Origin: an uncultured Eubacteriaceae bacterium
Lineage (GTDB): Bacteria; Bacillota; Clostridia; Eubacteriales; Eubacteriaceae
Length of the DNA: 53,791 nt
Assembly (NCBI GenBank): GCA_947625585.1
Contig: CANQOZ010000002.1
Coordinates: 1 to 53,791 of the forward strand
Direction of reading: 5' to 3'
Positions 15,795 through 22,863 of this stretch are shown one piece after another. The notes under the pieces were generated by a model. It saw only the letters and a list, made by a program, of their open reading frames with translations. It was not told where the DNA came from and did not search any database. The number at the start of each line of letters is the position of its first letter. The first letter of the stretch is position 1. A program made the translations under genes and the position numbers.

Positions 15795-16804
15795 TACAAG
15801 AAGCAATTTCAAAATTAATTGAACAAAAAGATTTAACTCCTGAAGAAACAGCTGGTAGTTTTGATGAAATTATGAGTGGAACCGCTACTCAAGCTCAAAC
15901 TGCTGCATTTTTAATGGGACTAAAGATTAAAGGTGAAACACCTACAGAGATTACCGAATGTGCCAGAATAATGAGAGAAAAATGTGATAGTCTTAATTCG
16001 GAAACTGACTTAATAGATATTGTGGGTACAGGAGGAGATGAAGTAGGTACATTTAATATCTCAACAGCTAGTGCATTTATTACAGCAGCGGCCGGAGTTC
16101 CAACTGCAAAACATGGAAATAGAAGCGTTTCTAGTAAAACGGGTGCAGCAGATGTCTTAGAAGCTTTAGGCTTAAAAATAGATTTACCTAAAGAAAAAAA
16201 TGAAAAAATTTTAAAAGATACTAATTTCTGTTTTATGTTTGCTCCTGTTTACCATTCATCAATGCGTTACGCAGCACCTGTTAGAAAAGAATTAGCTATT
16301 CCGACTATATTTAATATCTTAGGTCCACTTGCTAATCCAGCAAATGCTAATCAACAAATTTTAGGTGTTTTCTCAGAAGATCTATTAGTTCCAATGGCAC
16401 AAGCATTAAGTAATTTAGGAGTTAAAAAGGGTTTTGTTGTTTATGGTAATGACGGTTTAGATGAAATTACTTTAACTGGACCTACTAAAGCTATTGAAAT
16501 TAATAATGGTGATTTGAATGAAATAACAATTAATCCTGAAGATTATGGTTTAGAAATATGTGATATTGAAGAATTAATAGGTGGAGAAAAAGAAGAAAAT
16601 GCTCAAATAATTAGAGATATCTTTAATGGTAAAAAAGGTCCAAAGCGAGACGTTGTTTTACTCAACTCAGGAGTAGCTTTATATACTACTGGTAAAGTAG
16701 ATTCAATAAATGAAGGAGTTGAGATGGCTGCAGATATAATTGATTCAGGAAAAGCATTAGAGAAACTTGAAGAACTTATAGAAAAAACTAATAAGATAGC
16801 ATGA
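15791..16804 (+). CDS. trpD: Anthranilate phosphoribosyltransferase
   Basis: This 337-residue enzyme transfers the phosphoribosyl group of PRPP to anthranilate. The PRPP loop GTGGDEVGTFNIST, the KHGNRSVSSKTGAADVLEALG segment (here cited by its parts KHGNR and GAADVLEALG) and the FNILGPLANPA motif are all present. It is cytosolic and usually dimeric. Translation is coupled to trpG by an ATGA overlap and to trpC by another. Length and motifs are standard. Confidence 0.97.
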   Translation: MIQEAISKLIEQKDLTPEETAGSFDEIMSGTATQAQTAAFLMGLKIKGETPTEITECARIMREKCDSLNSETDLIDIVGTGGDEVGTFNISTASAFITAAAGVPTAKHGNRSVSSKTGAADVLEALGLKIDLPKEKNEKILKDTNFCFMFAPVYHSSMRYAAPVRKELAIPTIFNILGPLANPANANQQILGVFSEDLLVPMAQALSNLGVKKGFVVYGNDGLDEITLTGPTKAIEINNGDLNEITINPEDYGLEICDIEELIGGEKEENAQIIRDIFNGKKGPKRDVVLLNSGVALYTTGKVDSINEGVEMAADIIDSGKALEKLEELIEKTNKIA

Positions 16805-17583
16805 ATATTTTAGATGTCTTAGCTCATAGCTCTTATGAAAGAGTTGAAGAGAGTAAAGAGAAAATCTCAATAGAAAAGTTAAAAGAAAAAGCTAAAGCTG
16901 CGAAAAATACTGCATCTTTCAAGGAAGCTTTAAAAAAGCCTGGTTTATCTTTTATATGCGAATTAAAAAAAGCTTCTCCCTCAAAAGGTTTAATAAATCC
17001 AGAATTCGATTATTTACAGTATATAAATGACTATGAAGAAGGAGGAGCAAGTGCTATCAGTTGTCTAACTGAGCCGACTAAATTCTTAGGGAGTCTTGAT
17101 ATTTTAAATGATGTAACAAGCCATTCAAAACTTCCAGTATTGAGAAAAGACTTCATTATTGATCCATATCAAATTTATGAAGCAAAAGTAAATGGAGCAA
17201 GTGCGATCTTATTAATCGCTGCTCTTTTAGAGGAACATGATCTAAAAGAATACTTCAATTTAGCTCATGATTTAGACCTTGATTGTTTAGTTGAGGTTCA
17301 TAACGAAGATGAATTAAGAAAAGCTATTAATTGTGGAGTGGATATCATCGGAATCAATAATAGAGACTTGCGAGACTTTACAGTTGATCTAAATACAACA
17401 ATAAAACTGGCAAAAAAAGTACCAAAGACAACTGTTTTAGTTAGTGAGAGTGGAATTCATACTAAAAATGATCTAAAGAAACTAATTGAAGCTAATATTG
17501 ATGCTGTTTTGATAGGAGAATCTTTGATGGGAAGTGATAATATCCCTATGAAGTTATCGGAATTAATTAATTATGAAGATTAA
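16801..17583 (+). CDS. trpC: Indole-3-glycerol phosphate synthase
   Basis: This 260-residue (beta/alpha)8 enzyme closes the indole ring from CdRP. The signatures FICELKKASPSKG, LPVLRKDFIIDPYQI, ASAILLIAALL, EVHNEDEL, IGINNRDL and VSESGI are all visible, covering the catalytic Lys and Glu residues. It is a separate protein, not fused to TrpF as in E. coli. It starts in an ATGA overlap with trpD, and its end overlaps trpF by 11 bp. Confidence 0.97.
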   Translation: MNILDVLAHSSYERVEESKEKISIEKLKEKAKAAKNTASFKEALKKPGLSFICELKKASPSKGLINPEFDYLQYINDYEEGGASAISCLTEPTKFLGSLDILNDVTSHSKLPVLRKDFIIDPYQIYEAKVNGASAILLIAALLEEHDLKEYFNLAHDLDLDCLVEVHNEDELRKAINCGVDIIGINNRDLRDFTVDLNTTIKLAKKVPKTTVLVSESGIHTKNDLKKLIEANIDAVLIGESLMGSDNIPMKLSELINYED

Positions 17584-18190
17584 AATATGTGGTATTAGAA
17601 GCGAAGCAGATATTAACTTAATCAATCGTTATAAACCCGATTTTATTGGTTTTATTTTCTATAAAAAGAGTAAGCGTTATATTCAACCAGAAAAAGTCAT
17701 CGAAATAAAGAAGAATCTAGAGTATCAAGTGAAATCTGTTGGTGTATTTGTTGATGAAGATTCTGATTATATTCTAGATTGTTTTAATAAAGGAGTTTTT
17801 GATATAGCTCAATTACACGGAAGTGAAAAACCTTCCGAATGTCAACGTTTACACTCGGAAGGTCTTCCGGTGATTAAAGCGATTAGAATTAAAAATAGTG
17901 ATGATATAAAAATTTCAGAAGTATATAATCCTGATTATTTTTTGTTTGATGTTAAATCAGAAAAGTTTGTTGGCGGAACAGGGGAAAGTTTTAATTGGAA
18001 TTTATTGGAAAATTATCATGGTAATACACCCTTTTTTTTAGCAGGAGGAATTGGGCCGGAAAATATTATTGATGCTATGAAAACAAATGCTGATATTTTA
18101 GATATTAGTTCTAGTGTTGAAACAAACTTTATTAAAGATAATGAAAAAATGAGAAAATTATTTAACAATTATAGGAAAAACAATGTATAA
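17573..18190 (+). CDS. trpF: Phosphoribosylanthranilate isomerase
   Basis: This 205-residue single-domain barrel isomerises PRA to CdRP. KICGI with the general base C6 is at the N-terminus. GFIFYKKSKRYI, the VGVF segment, AQLHG, FLFDV with the catalytic Asp, GGTGESFNW and LAGGI are in family order. It overlaps trpC by 11 bp and trpB by 8 bp. A perfect 8-bp inverted repeat (CCTTCCGA 17831-17838, TCGGAAGG 17855-17862) lies inside the gene, GC-rich for this genome and without a T-run. Confidence 0.95.
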   Translation: MKIKICGIRSEADINLINRYKPDFIGFIFYKKSKRYIQPEKVIEIKKNLEYQVKSVGVFVDEDSDYILDCFNKGVFDIAQLHGSEKPSECQRLHSEGLPVIKAIRIKNSDDIKISEVYNPDYFLFDVKSEKFVGGTGESFNWNLLENYHGNTPFFLAGGIGPENIIDAMKTNADILDISSSVETNFIKDNEKMRKLFNNYRKNNV

Positions 18191-19382
18191 TATGCCAAAA
18201 ATGGGACGTTTCGGTGATTTTGGCGGGCAATATGTTCCAGAAACCTTAATGAATGCCGTTATTGAACTTGATGAAGCTTTTCACCATTATAAAAATGATC
18301 CTAAATTTAACGATGATTTTAATGATTTACTAAAAAAGTATGCTGGAAGACCATCACTTCTCACTTATGCTAAAAACTTGTCAACAGAATTAGGTGGTCC
18401 AAAAATTTATTTAAAGCGAGAGGATTTAAATCATACAGGTTCCCATAAAATAAATAATGTGCTTGGTCAAGCTTTAATTGCTCAAAGACTTGGGAAAACA
18501 CGATTAATAGCAGAAACAGGAGCCGGACAACATGGAGTAGCAACTGCTACAGTTGCTGCATACCTTGGAATGGACTGTGATATTTTTATGGGACGTGAAG
18601 ATACAGTTAGACAAGCTTTAAATGTTTATCGTATGGAATTGTTAGGAGCAAAAGTACATCCTGTTGATTCTGGTACAGCAACATTAAAAGATGCTGTAAA
18701 TGAAGCTTTACGAGAATGGACTCGTAAGGTCACTGATACTCATTATCTTATTGGTTCTGTTATGGGACCAGCACCATTCCCAGAAATGGTTAGACATTTT
18801 CAGAGTGTCATCAGTAAAGAGATTAAGAACCAAATCTTAGAGCAGGAAGGAAAACTACCGAGTGCAGTTCTAGCATGTGTTGGTGGTGGTTCTAATGCAA
18901 TGGGCGCTTTCTATCATTTTATTGATAATCCAGAAGTTAGGCTAATTGGTTGTGAAGCTGCTGGAAGAGGAGTAGAAACGCCATATACAGCAGCCTCAAT
19001 AAATACAGGAACTGATGGAATTTTCCATGGTATGAAATCTTTATTCAATCAAAATGAAGAAGGACAAATAGCTCCTGTTTACTCAATTTCTGCAGGACTT
19101 GATTATCCTGGAATTGGTCCAGAACATACATATCTTCATAAAATAGGTAGAGCTGAATATGTACCTGTTACTGATAATGAAGCTGTTAAAGCTTTTGAAC
19201 TTTTATCTAGAACTGAAGGTATTATTCCAGCTATAGAAAGTGCTCATGCTGTTGCCCATGCTGTTAAAATTGCGGATGAATTTAATTCAGACGAGAATAT
19301 TGTTATAAATCTTTCAGGACGTGGAGATAAAGATGTCGCTGCTATTGCAAGATATAATGGAAAGGATTTATACGATGAATAG
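18183..19382 (+). CDS. trpB: Tryptophan synthase beta chain
   Basis: This 399-residue PLP enzyme condenses indole and serine to tryptophan. The PLP lysine is K89 in HTGSHKINN. GRFGDFGGQYVPETLM, the GAGQHGVATA and CVGGGSNAMGAF motifs and the C-terminal LSGRGDKDV are all present, typical of TrpB1. I start at ATG 18183, with AGGA 6 nt upstream; ATG 18192 is a possible alternative. It overlaps trpF by 8 bp and trpA by 8 bp, consistent with an alpha2beta2 complex made in step. Confidence 0.97.
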   Translation: MYNMPKMGRFGDFGGQYVPETLMNAVIELDEAFHHYKNDPKFNDDFNDLLKKYAGRPSLLTYAKNLSTELGGPKIYLKREDLNHTGSHKINNVLGQALIAQRLGKTRLIAETGAGQHGVATATVAAYLGMDCDIFMGREDTVRQALNVYRMELLGAKVHPVDSGTATLKDAVNEALREWTRKVTDTHYLIGSVMGPAPFPEMVRHFQSVISKEIKNQILEQEGKLPSAVLACVGGGSNAMGAFYHFIDNPEVRLIGCEAAGRGVETPYTAASINTGTDGIFHGMKSLFNQNEEGQIAPVYSISAGLDYPGIGPEHTYLHKIGRAEYVPVTDNEAVKAFELLSRTEGIIPAIESAHAVAHAVKIADEFNSDENIVINLSGRGDKDVAAIARYNGKDLYDE

Positions 19383-20169
19383 AATTAATCATGCCTTTGA
19401 AAAGCCAGGTGCTTTTATCGGATTTTTAACAGGTGGAGATCCTGATAAACAAACAACTATAAATTGTATTAAAGCTTTAATTGATGCAGGAACAGATCTA
19501 ATTGAAATCGGTGTACCATTTTCAGATCCATGTGCCGAAGGTCCAGTCATAGAAAAAGCAGATGTTAGAGCACTTGAAAACGGAATGGATCTAGAAGGAA
19601 TTTTTTCTATAATTGAGGAAATTCGCAAAAATAATCAAAATATCCCAATAGTTTTATTAACTTATTACAATCCAGTTTTTAAATATGGTGAAGATGGTTT
19701 TTTAAAACGTTTAAAAGAAGTTGGTGGTGATGGATTAATTATTCCTGATATGCCATATGAAGAAAGTGAAGAAATGCGCAAACTTACTAAAGAAAATAAT
19801 TTAAGCTTAATTCTATTAGTTTCACCAACCTCTAATGAAAGAATTAAAACCATTGCTGAAGCTGGAGATGGTTTTATCTACGTAGTTTCTTCTATGGGAA
19901 CAACAGGAGTTCGATCCAAAATAACTACTGATATTCCCTCAATGATTAAAAAAATTAAAGATGTTACTAATGTTCCAGCTGCTGTTGGTTTTGGAATATC
20001 AACTCCAGAACAGGCTGAAAAAATGTGTGAAACGGCTGATGGTGCTATAGTTGGTTCAGCTATTGTTAAAATTATTGAAGAAAATGGAAAAGAATCACCA
20101 GAACTTGTTTATAATTATGCTAAACAAATGAAAGAAGCTGCCCTTAAAGGCGGTTTAAAAAGACAATAA
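19375..20169 (+). CDS. trpA: Tryptophan synthase alpha chain, Glu at the usual catalytic Asp
   Basis: I start at ATG 19375, with AAAGGA 9 nt upstream inside trpB; an upstream in-frame ATG at 19321 lies within trpB. The 264-residue barrel cleaves indole-glycerol phosphate to indole, which is channelled to TrpB. The catalytic Glu (E44, equivalent to E. coli Glu49) is in IEIGVPFSDP. The position of Asp60 in the usual ADGP motif is E55 here (AEGP). Loop 6 (SSMGTTGVRSK) and GFGIS are normal. It is the last gene of the trp operon, followed by a strong hairpin. Confidence 0.96.
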   Translation: MNRINHAFEKPGAFIGFLTGGDPDKQTTINCIKALIDAGTDLIEIGVPFSDPCAEGPVIEKADVRALENGMDLEGIFSIIEEIRKNNQNIPIVLLTYYNPVFKYGEDGFLKRLKEVGGDGLIIPDMPYEESEEMRKLTKENNLSLILLVSPTSNERIKTIAEAGDGFIYVVSSMGTTGVRSKITTDIPSMIKKIKDVTNVPAAVGFGISTPEQAEKMCETADGAIVGSAIVKIIEENGKESPELVYNYAKQMKEAALKGGLKRQ

Positions 20170-20195
20170 GGGAGAACATTTGTTCTCCCTTTCTT
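20170..20195. terminator. Terminator between trpA and the convergent ATPase gene
   Basis: GGGAGAAC (20170-20177) pairs perfectly with GTTCTCCC (20182-20189) around ATTT, followed by TTTCTTACTT on the plus strand. It sits in the 28-bp gap between convergent genes and may serve both strands, though the minus-strand T-run is poor. Confidence 0.85.
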
Positions 20196-20197
20196 AC

Positions 20198-21466
20198 TTA
20201 TTCAGTTAAATTATTTTCTGTGTTTATATATTGAATAAATTGTTCTGCAGTTCTACCACTTCTATTCATATGTCTTAATTCCCACTGTATTGCTTGATCT
20301 TTTAAATCATCAGTAATTTTAATGTTATTCTTTTTAGCTAAATTCTCAACTATATCTAAATAGAAGTCTTGATTCGGAACATTAAAAGGAATTGTAAGAC
20401 CAAAACGAGAAACTAGTGAAAGTTTTTCTTCCAATATTTCTCTTGCATTAACTGCATCTTCTCTTTCAGATTTACTTTGACTTACAAGTGTTCTTTTATT
20501 TGATGTAGCATACAAAAGAACATTTTCAGGTAGTGATTCAAAGGAACCTTCTAAAGAATTTTTAAGAGCTTTATAATTAGGATCTCCGTTTTCAAAGCTT
20601 AAATCATCTATGAAAATGATAAAGGGATAATTGGTTTTAGCAATTTCTCTTGTTACTTCTGGGAGGTAAGAAATTTCTTCTTTTTTAATTTCAATAAAAC
20701 GAAGCCTTGTATCTTTAAATTCATCAAGTAAGCTCCGAACCATAGTTGATTTTCCCGTACCCATTTCTCCGTAAAGAAGAGTATTAAGACCACCTGTACC
20801 ATTAATAAATGAACGAGTATTTTGAATGAGCTTATCTTTTTGTTTTTGATAGCCAATCAAATCATTCATTTTATTATAATTACTAATATTAACTGGAAGT
20901 AGTAATTCTTCTTTTTCATTGTCTTTTACAGGATTTAATCTATAGGCTTTAGAACTTTTATAAAACCCTAATCCATTTATACTAATGTTACGTTTTAATT
21001 GAGTATAAATTTTACTAGCATTTTTTTGTTCAAGTGTCTTAGCTAAAGTTGAATTTTTATTAAATATTTTCTTTGTAAAAATATCTTCTGTTCCTTCTGC
21101 TAAAATATCAATAATTTTAGAAAAATCAAAATTATAGATATCAGATATAATAGATAAATCTTCTAGAAGAGTTTTTTTATAAATAAATTTTGAGTTTTTT
21201 TCTAAATATAGGGTAAGATTGTTTGAAGTTGTTAAGCTATCTATAATAATATTTCCCCAAACATTTTTAGCTGTAGGATTTTTTATATCTAGTGCATAAA
21301 GTCCTACCATTGATCTTAATTTATAATAATCTCCTTTGGCTTTTGATAAAGAAAAGTCTGGGTCAATAAGTTGTTTTATAAGTTCATAAAATTCTTTTAT
21401 TATGGGTTGTTCTAATAAATCCCGGTAAAAGCAGAGTGAATTTAAACGGTCTAATAGATTAATCAT
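20198..21466 (-). CDS. AAA ATPase of the DUF815 type
   Basis: This 422-residue protein has a poorly conserved helical N-terminal half and a P-loop ATPase in the C-terminal half. Walker A is LLYGEMGTGKSTM, Walker B is FIIFIDDLSFE, a sensor-like LLYATSNKR follows, and the end reads WELRHMNRSGRTAEQFI. This arrangement matches the DUF815 family of stand-alone ATPases, whose role is not established. It is cytosolic. It is transcribed away from recX, with only 20 bp between the two start codons. An extended -10 (TGTTATAAT) ends 6 nt before its ATG, so the mRNA may be leaderless. Confidence 0.82.
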   Translation of the reverse strand: MINLLDRLNSLCFYRDLLEQPIIKEFYELIKQLIDPDFSLSKAKGDYYKLRSMVGLYALDIKNPTAKNVWGNIIIDSLTTSNNLTLYLEKNSKFIYKKTLLEDLSIISDIYNFDFSKIIDILAEGTEDIFTKKIFNKNSTLAKTLEQKNASKIYTQLKRNISINGLGFYKSSKAYRLNPVKDNEKEELLLPVNISNYNKMNDLIGYQKQKDKLIQNTRSFINGTGGLNTLLYGEMGTGKSTMVRSLLDEFKDTRLRFIEIKKEEISYLPEVTREIAKTNYPFIIFIDDLSFENGDPNYKALKNSLEGSFESLPENVLLYATSNKRTLVSQSKSEREDAVNAREILEEKLSLVSRFGLTIPFNVPNQDFYLDIVENLAKKNNIKITDDLKDQAIQWELRHMNRSGRTAEQFIQYINTENNLTE

Positions 21467-21481
21467 AATTTGATTATAACA
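21460..21481 (-). promoter_or_regulatory. Extended -10 promoter and small dyad in the ATPase-recX divergent gap
   Basis: On the minus strand TGTTATAAT (21481-21473) is an extended -10; no good -35 is seen. Initiation would fall at or next to the ATPase start codon. TAATCA (21460-21465) and TGATTA (21471-21476) form a small inverted repeat across it. Confidence 0.5.
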
Positions 21482-21486
21482 CTACT

Positions 21487-22110
21487 ATGGAAATGAGTAC
21501 GTTTGATTTGGCTTTAAACTATTTAACTTATAAGCCAAGAACAGAAAAAGAAATTAGGGATTACCTAAAAAAGAAAAAAATTAAAAAAGATATTATTGAA
21601 AATACTATTGAAAAATTAAAAGAATACAATTACATAAATGATAGAGAATATGTAAAGCTTTATCTTAAGAACAATCATTTAGGAAAACGTTTTGGATTAA
21701 AAAAAATTAAGTATGATTTAATTAAAAGGGGTATCAGCGAAAAAACCTTAACTATTATTGATCAAATTCCAGAAGAGAATCTTAACGATTATTGTATTTA
21801 TCATTTTAATAAAGTTTTAAGTTCAACTGATAAAGTACCTTATAGGAAAAGAGTTCCTAAGATAGTTCGATATCTTAATCTAAGGGGTTTTGATTATCAA
21901 GACTATTCATCTTTAATTTCTGAAATACCTAAAGAAAGTGATATTGATGAATTAAAATTTAAAAAAGATTTTGAGCATTATTACAAGCTATATTCTAAAA
22001 AGGGATTTAATAGCTCTGAATTAAAGTCAAGAATTATCAGGGGACTATTATCCAAAGGATACGATTATAAATATATTAATGAAATAATAAATCAATTTGA
22101 GCTTAAGTAA
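21487..22110 (+). CDS. recX: RecX-family regulator of RecA
   Basis: This 207-residue, Lys-rich, wholly helical protein has the RecX repeat pattern: ALNYLTYKPRTEKEIRDYL, then INDREYVKLYL, GLKKIKYDLIKRGI and a final GLLSKGYDYKYINEII. RecX binds RecA filaments and limits or reverses their action. The second ATG (21493) is an alternative start. The gene is divergent from the DUF815-type ATPase. recA itself is not in the window. Family assignment is from the three-helix repeat pattern and length. Confidence 0.88.
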   Translation: MEMSTFDLALNYLTYKPRTEKEIRDYLKKKKIKKDIIENTIEKLKEYNYINDREYVKLYLKNNHLGKRFGLKKIKYDLIKRGISEKTLTIIDQIPEENLNDYCIYHFNKVLSSTDKVPYRKRVPKIVRYLNLRGFDYQDYSSLISEIPKESDIDELKFKKDFEHYYKLYSKKGFNSSELKSRIIRGLLSKGYDYKYINEIINQFELK

Positions 22111-22139
22111 TTGTCAAAAAAGGGGATAGATACTACAAT
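22111..22139 (+). promoter_or_regulatory. Promoter of the alarmone synthetase operon
   Basis: TTGTCA at 22111-22116, 17 bp, TACAAT at 22134-22139. It begins right after the recX stop codon. Transcription should start near 22146, within the palindrome described separately. Confidence 0.75.
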
Positions 22140-22143
22140 AAAA

Positions 22144-22159
22144 TTGTAAACGTTTAGAG
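22144..22159 (+). promoter_or_regulatory. LacI/CcpA-like operator palindrome
   Basis: TTGTAAACGTTTAGAG holds the perfect 10-bp palindrome TAAACGTTTA (22147-22156) with a central CG step, the usual form of LacI/GalR-family operators, and differs from the cre consensus WTGNNARCGNWWWCAW mainly at the C. It covers the predicted start of transcription, a position suited to repression. Confidence 0.5.
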
Positions 22160-22170
22160 TTAGGACTATT

Positions 22171-22863
22171 ATGAACGCATATGATAATACTGTAAATGTA
22201 ATTGAAATTAATCGAGATAATTATTTATATAGCCCATTTCAAGATGAAGAGAGATTAATCCAAGATTTAAAAGAAAATGAAATTATCTTTTCATCTGCTA
22301 TTAAAGAAATAATGACTAAGTTGAATATCTTAAATGATGAATTCGTAGCTATGCATTCGAGAAACCCTATTCATTCAATGAGATATAGAGTTAAAAAACC
22401 TGAAAGTGTTATTGAAAAATTGAAACGAAAAGGTTACGACGTTAATATGAATAACGTTAGAAATCATATTGAAGATATAGCTGGAATTAGAATTATTTGT
22501 CCATATATTAAAGATATTTATGTTGTAAAACAATTAGTTGAAAATCAAGATGATCTGGAAGTTTTTCGAATTGTAGATTATATAAAAAATCCTAAAAAAA
22601 ATGGTTATCGCAGTCTTCATATGATTATGGTTGTACCTGTTTTCTTTTCAGATCATAAAGCAAAGGTAAAAGTAGAAGTTCAAATAAGAACTATTGCTAT
22701 GGACTTTTGGGCTTCGCTTGAGCATCAATTACGTTATAAAACAAAAGATTCAAAGGTTGTTCCACAAGATATTTCTGATGAATTAAAATCTTGTGCTGAT
22801 ATTATTGCTGATACTGATATTCGAATGCAAGATATTCATAACCGGGTCTTTTCTGATACATGA
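22171..22863 (+). CDS. relQ: Small alarmone synthetase, RelQ (SAS1) type
   Basis: This 230-residue single-domain (p)ppGpp synthetase has no hydrolase or regulatory domain. DIAGIRIICPYIKDIY, DYIKNPKKNGYRSLHMI and VEVQIRTIAMDFWASLEH are the RelA/SpoT synthetase motifs in the form typical of RelQ/YjbM. It transfers pyrophosphate from ATP to GDP or GTP and works as a tetramer in relatives. TTAGGA lies 6 nt before the ATG. Its stop overlaps the helicase start by 4 bp, so the alarmone enzyme heads a three-gene coupled operon. Confidence 0.93.
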   Translation: MNAYDNTVNVIEINRDNYLYSPFQDEERLIQDLKENEIIFSSAIKEIMTKLNILNDEFVAMHSRNPIHSMRYRVKKPESVIEKLKRKGYDVNMNNVRNHIEDIAGIRIICPYIKDIYVVKQLVENQDDLEVFRIVDYIKNPKKNGYRSLHMIMVVPVFFSDHKAKVKVEVQIRTIAMDFWASLEHQLRYKTKDSKVVPQDISDELKSCADIIADTDIRMQDIHNRVFSDT

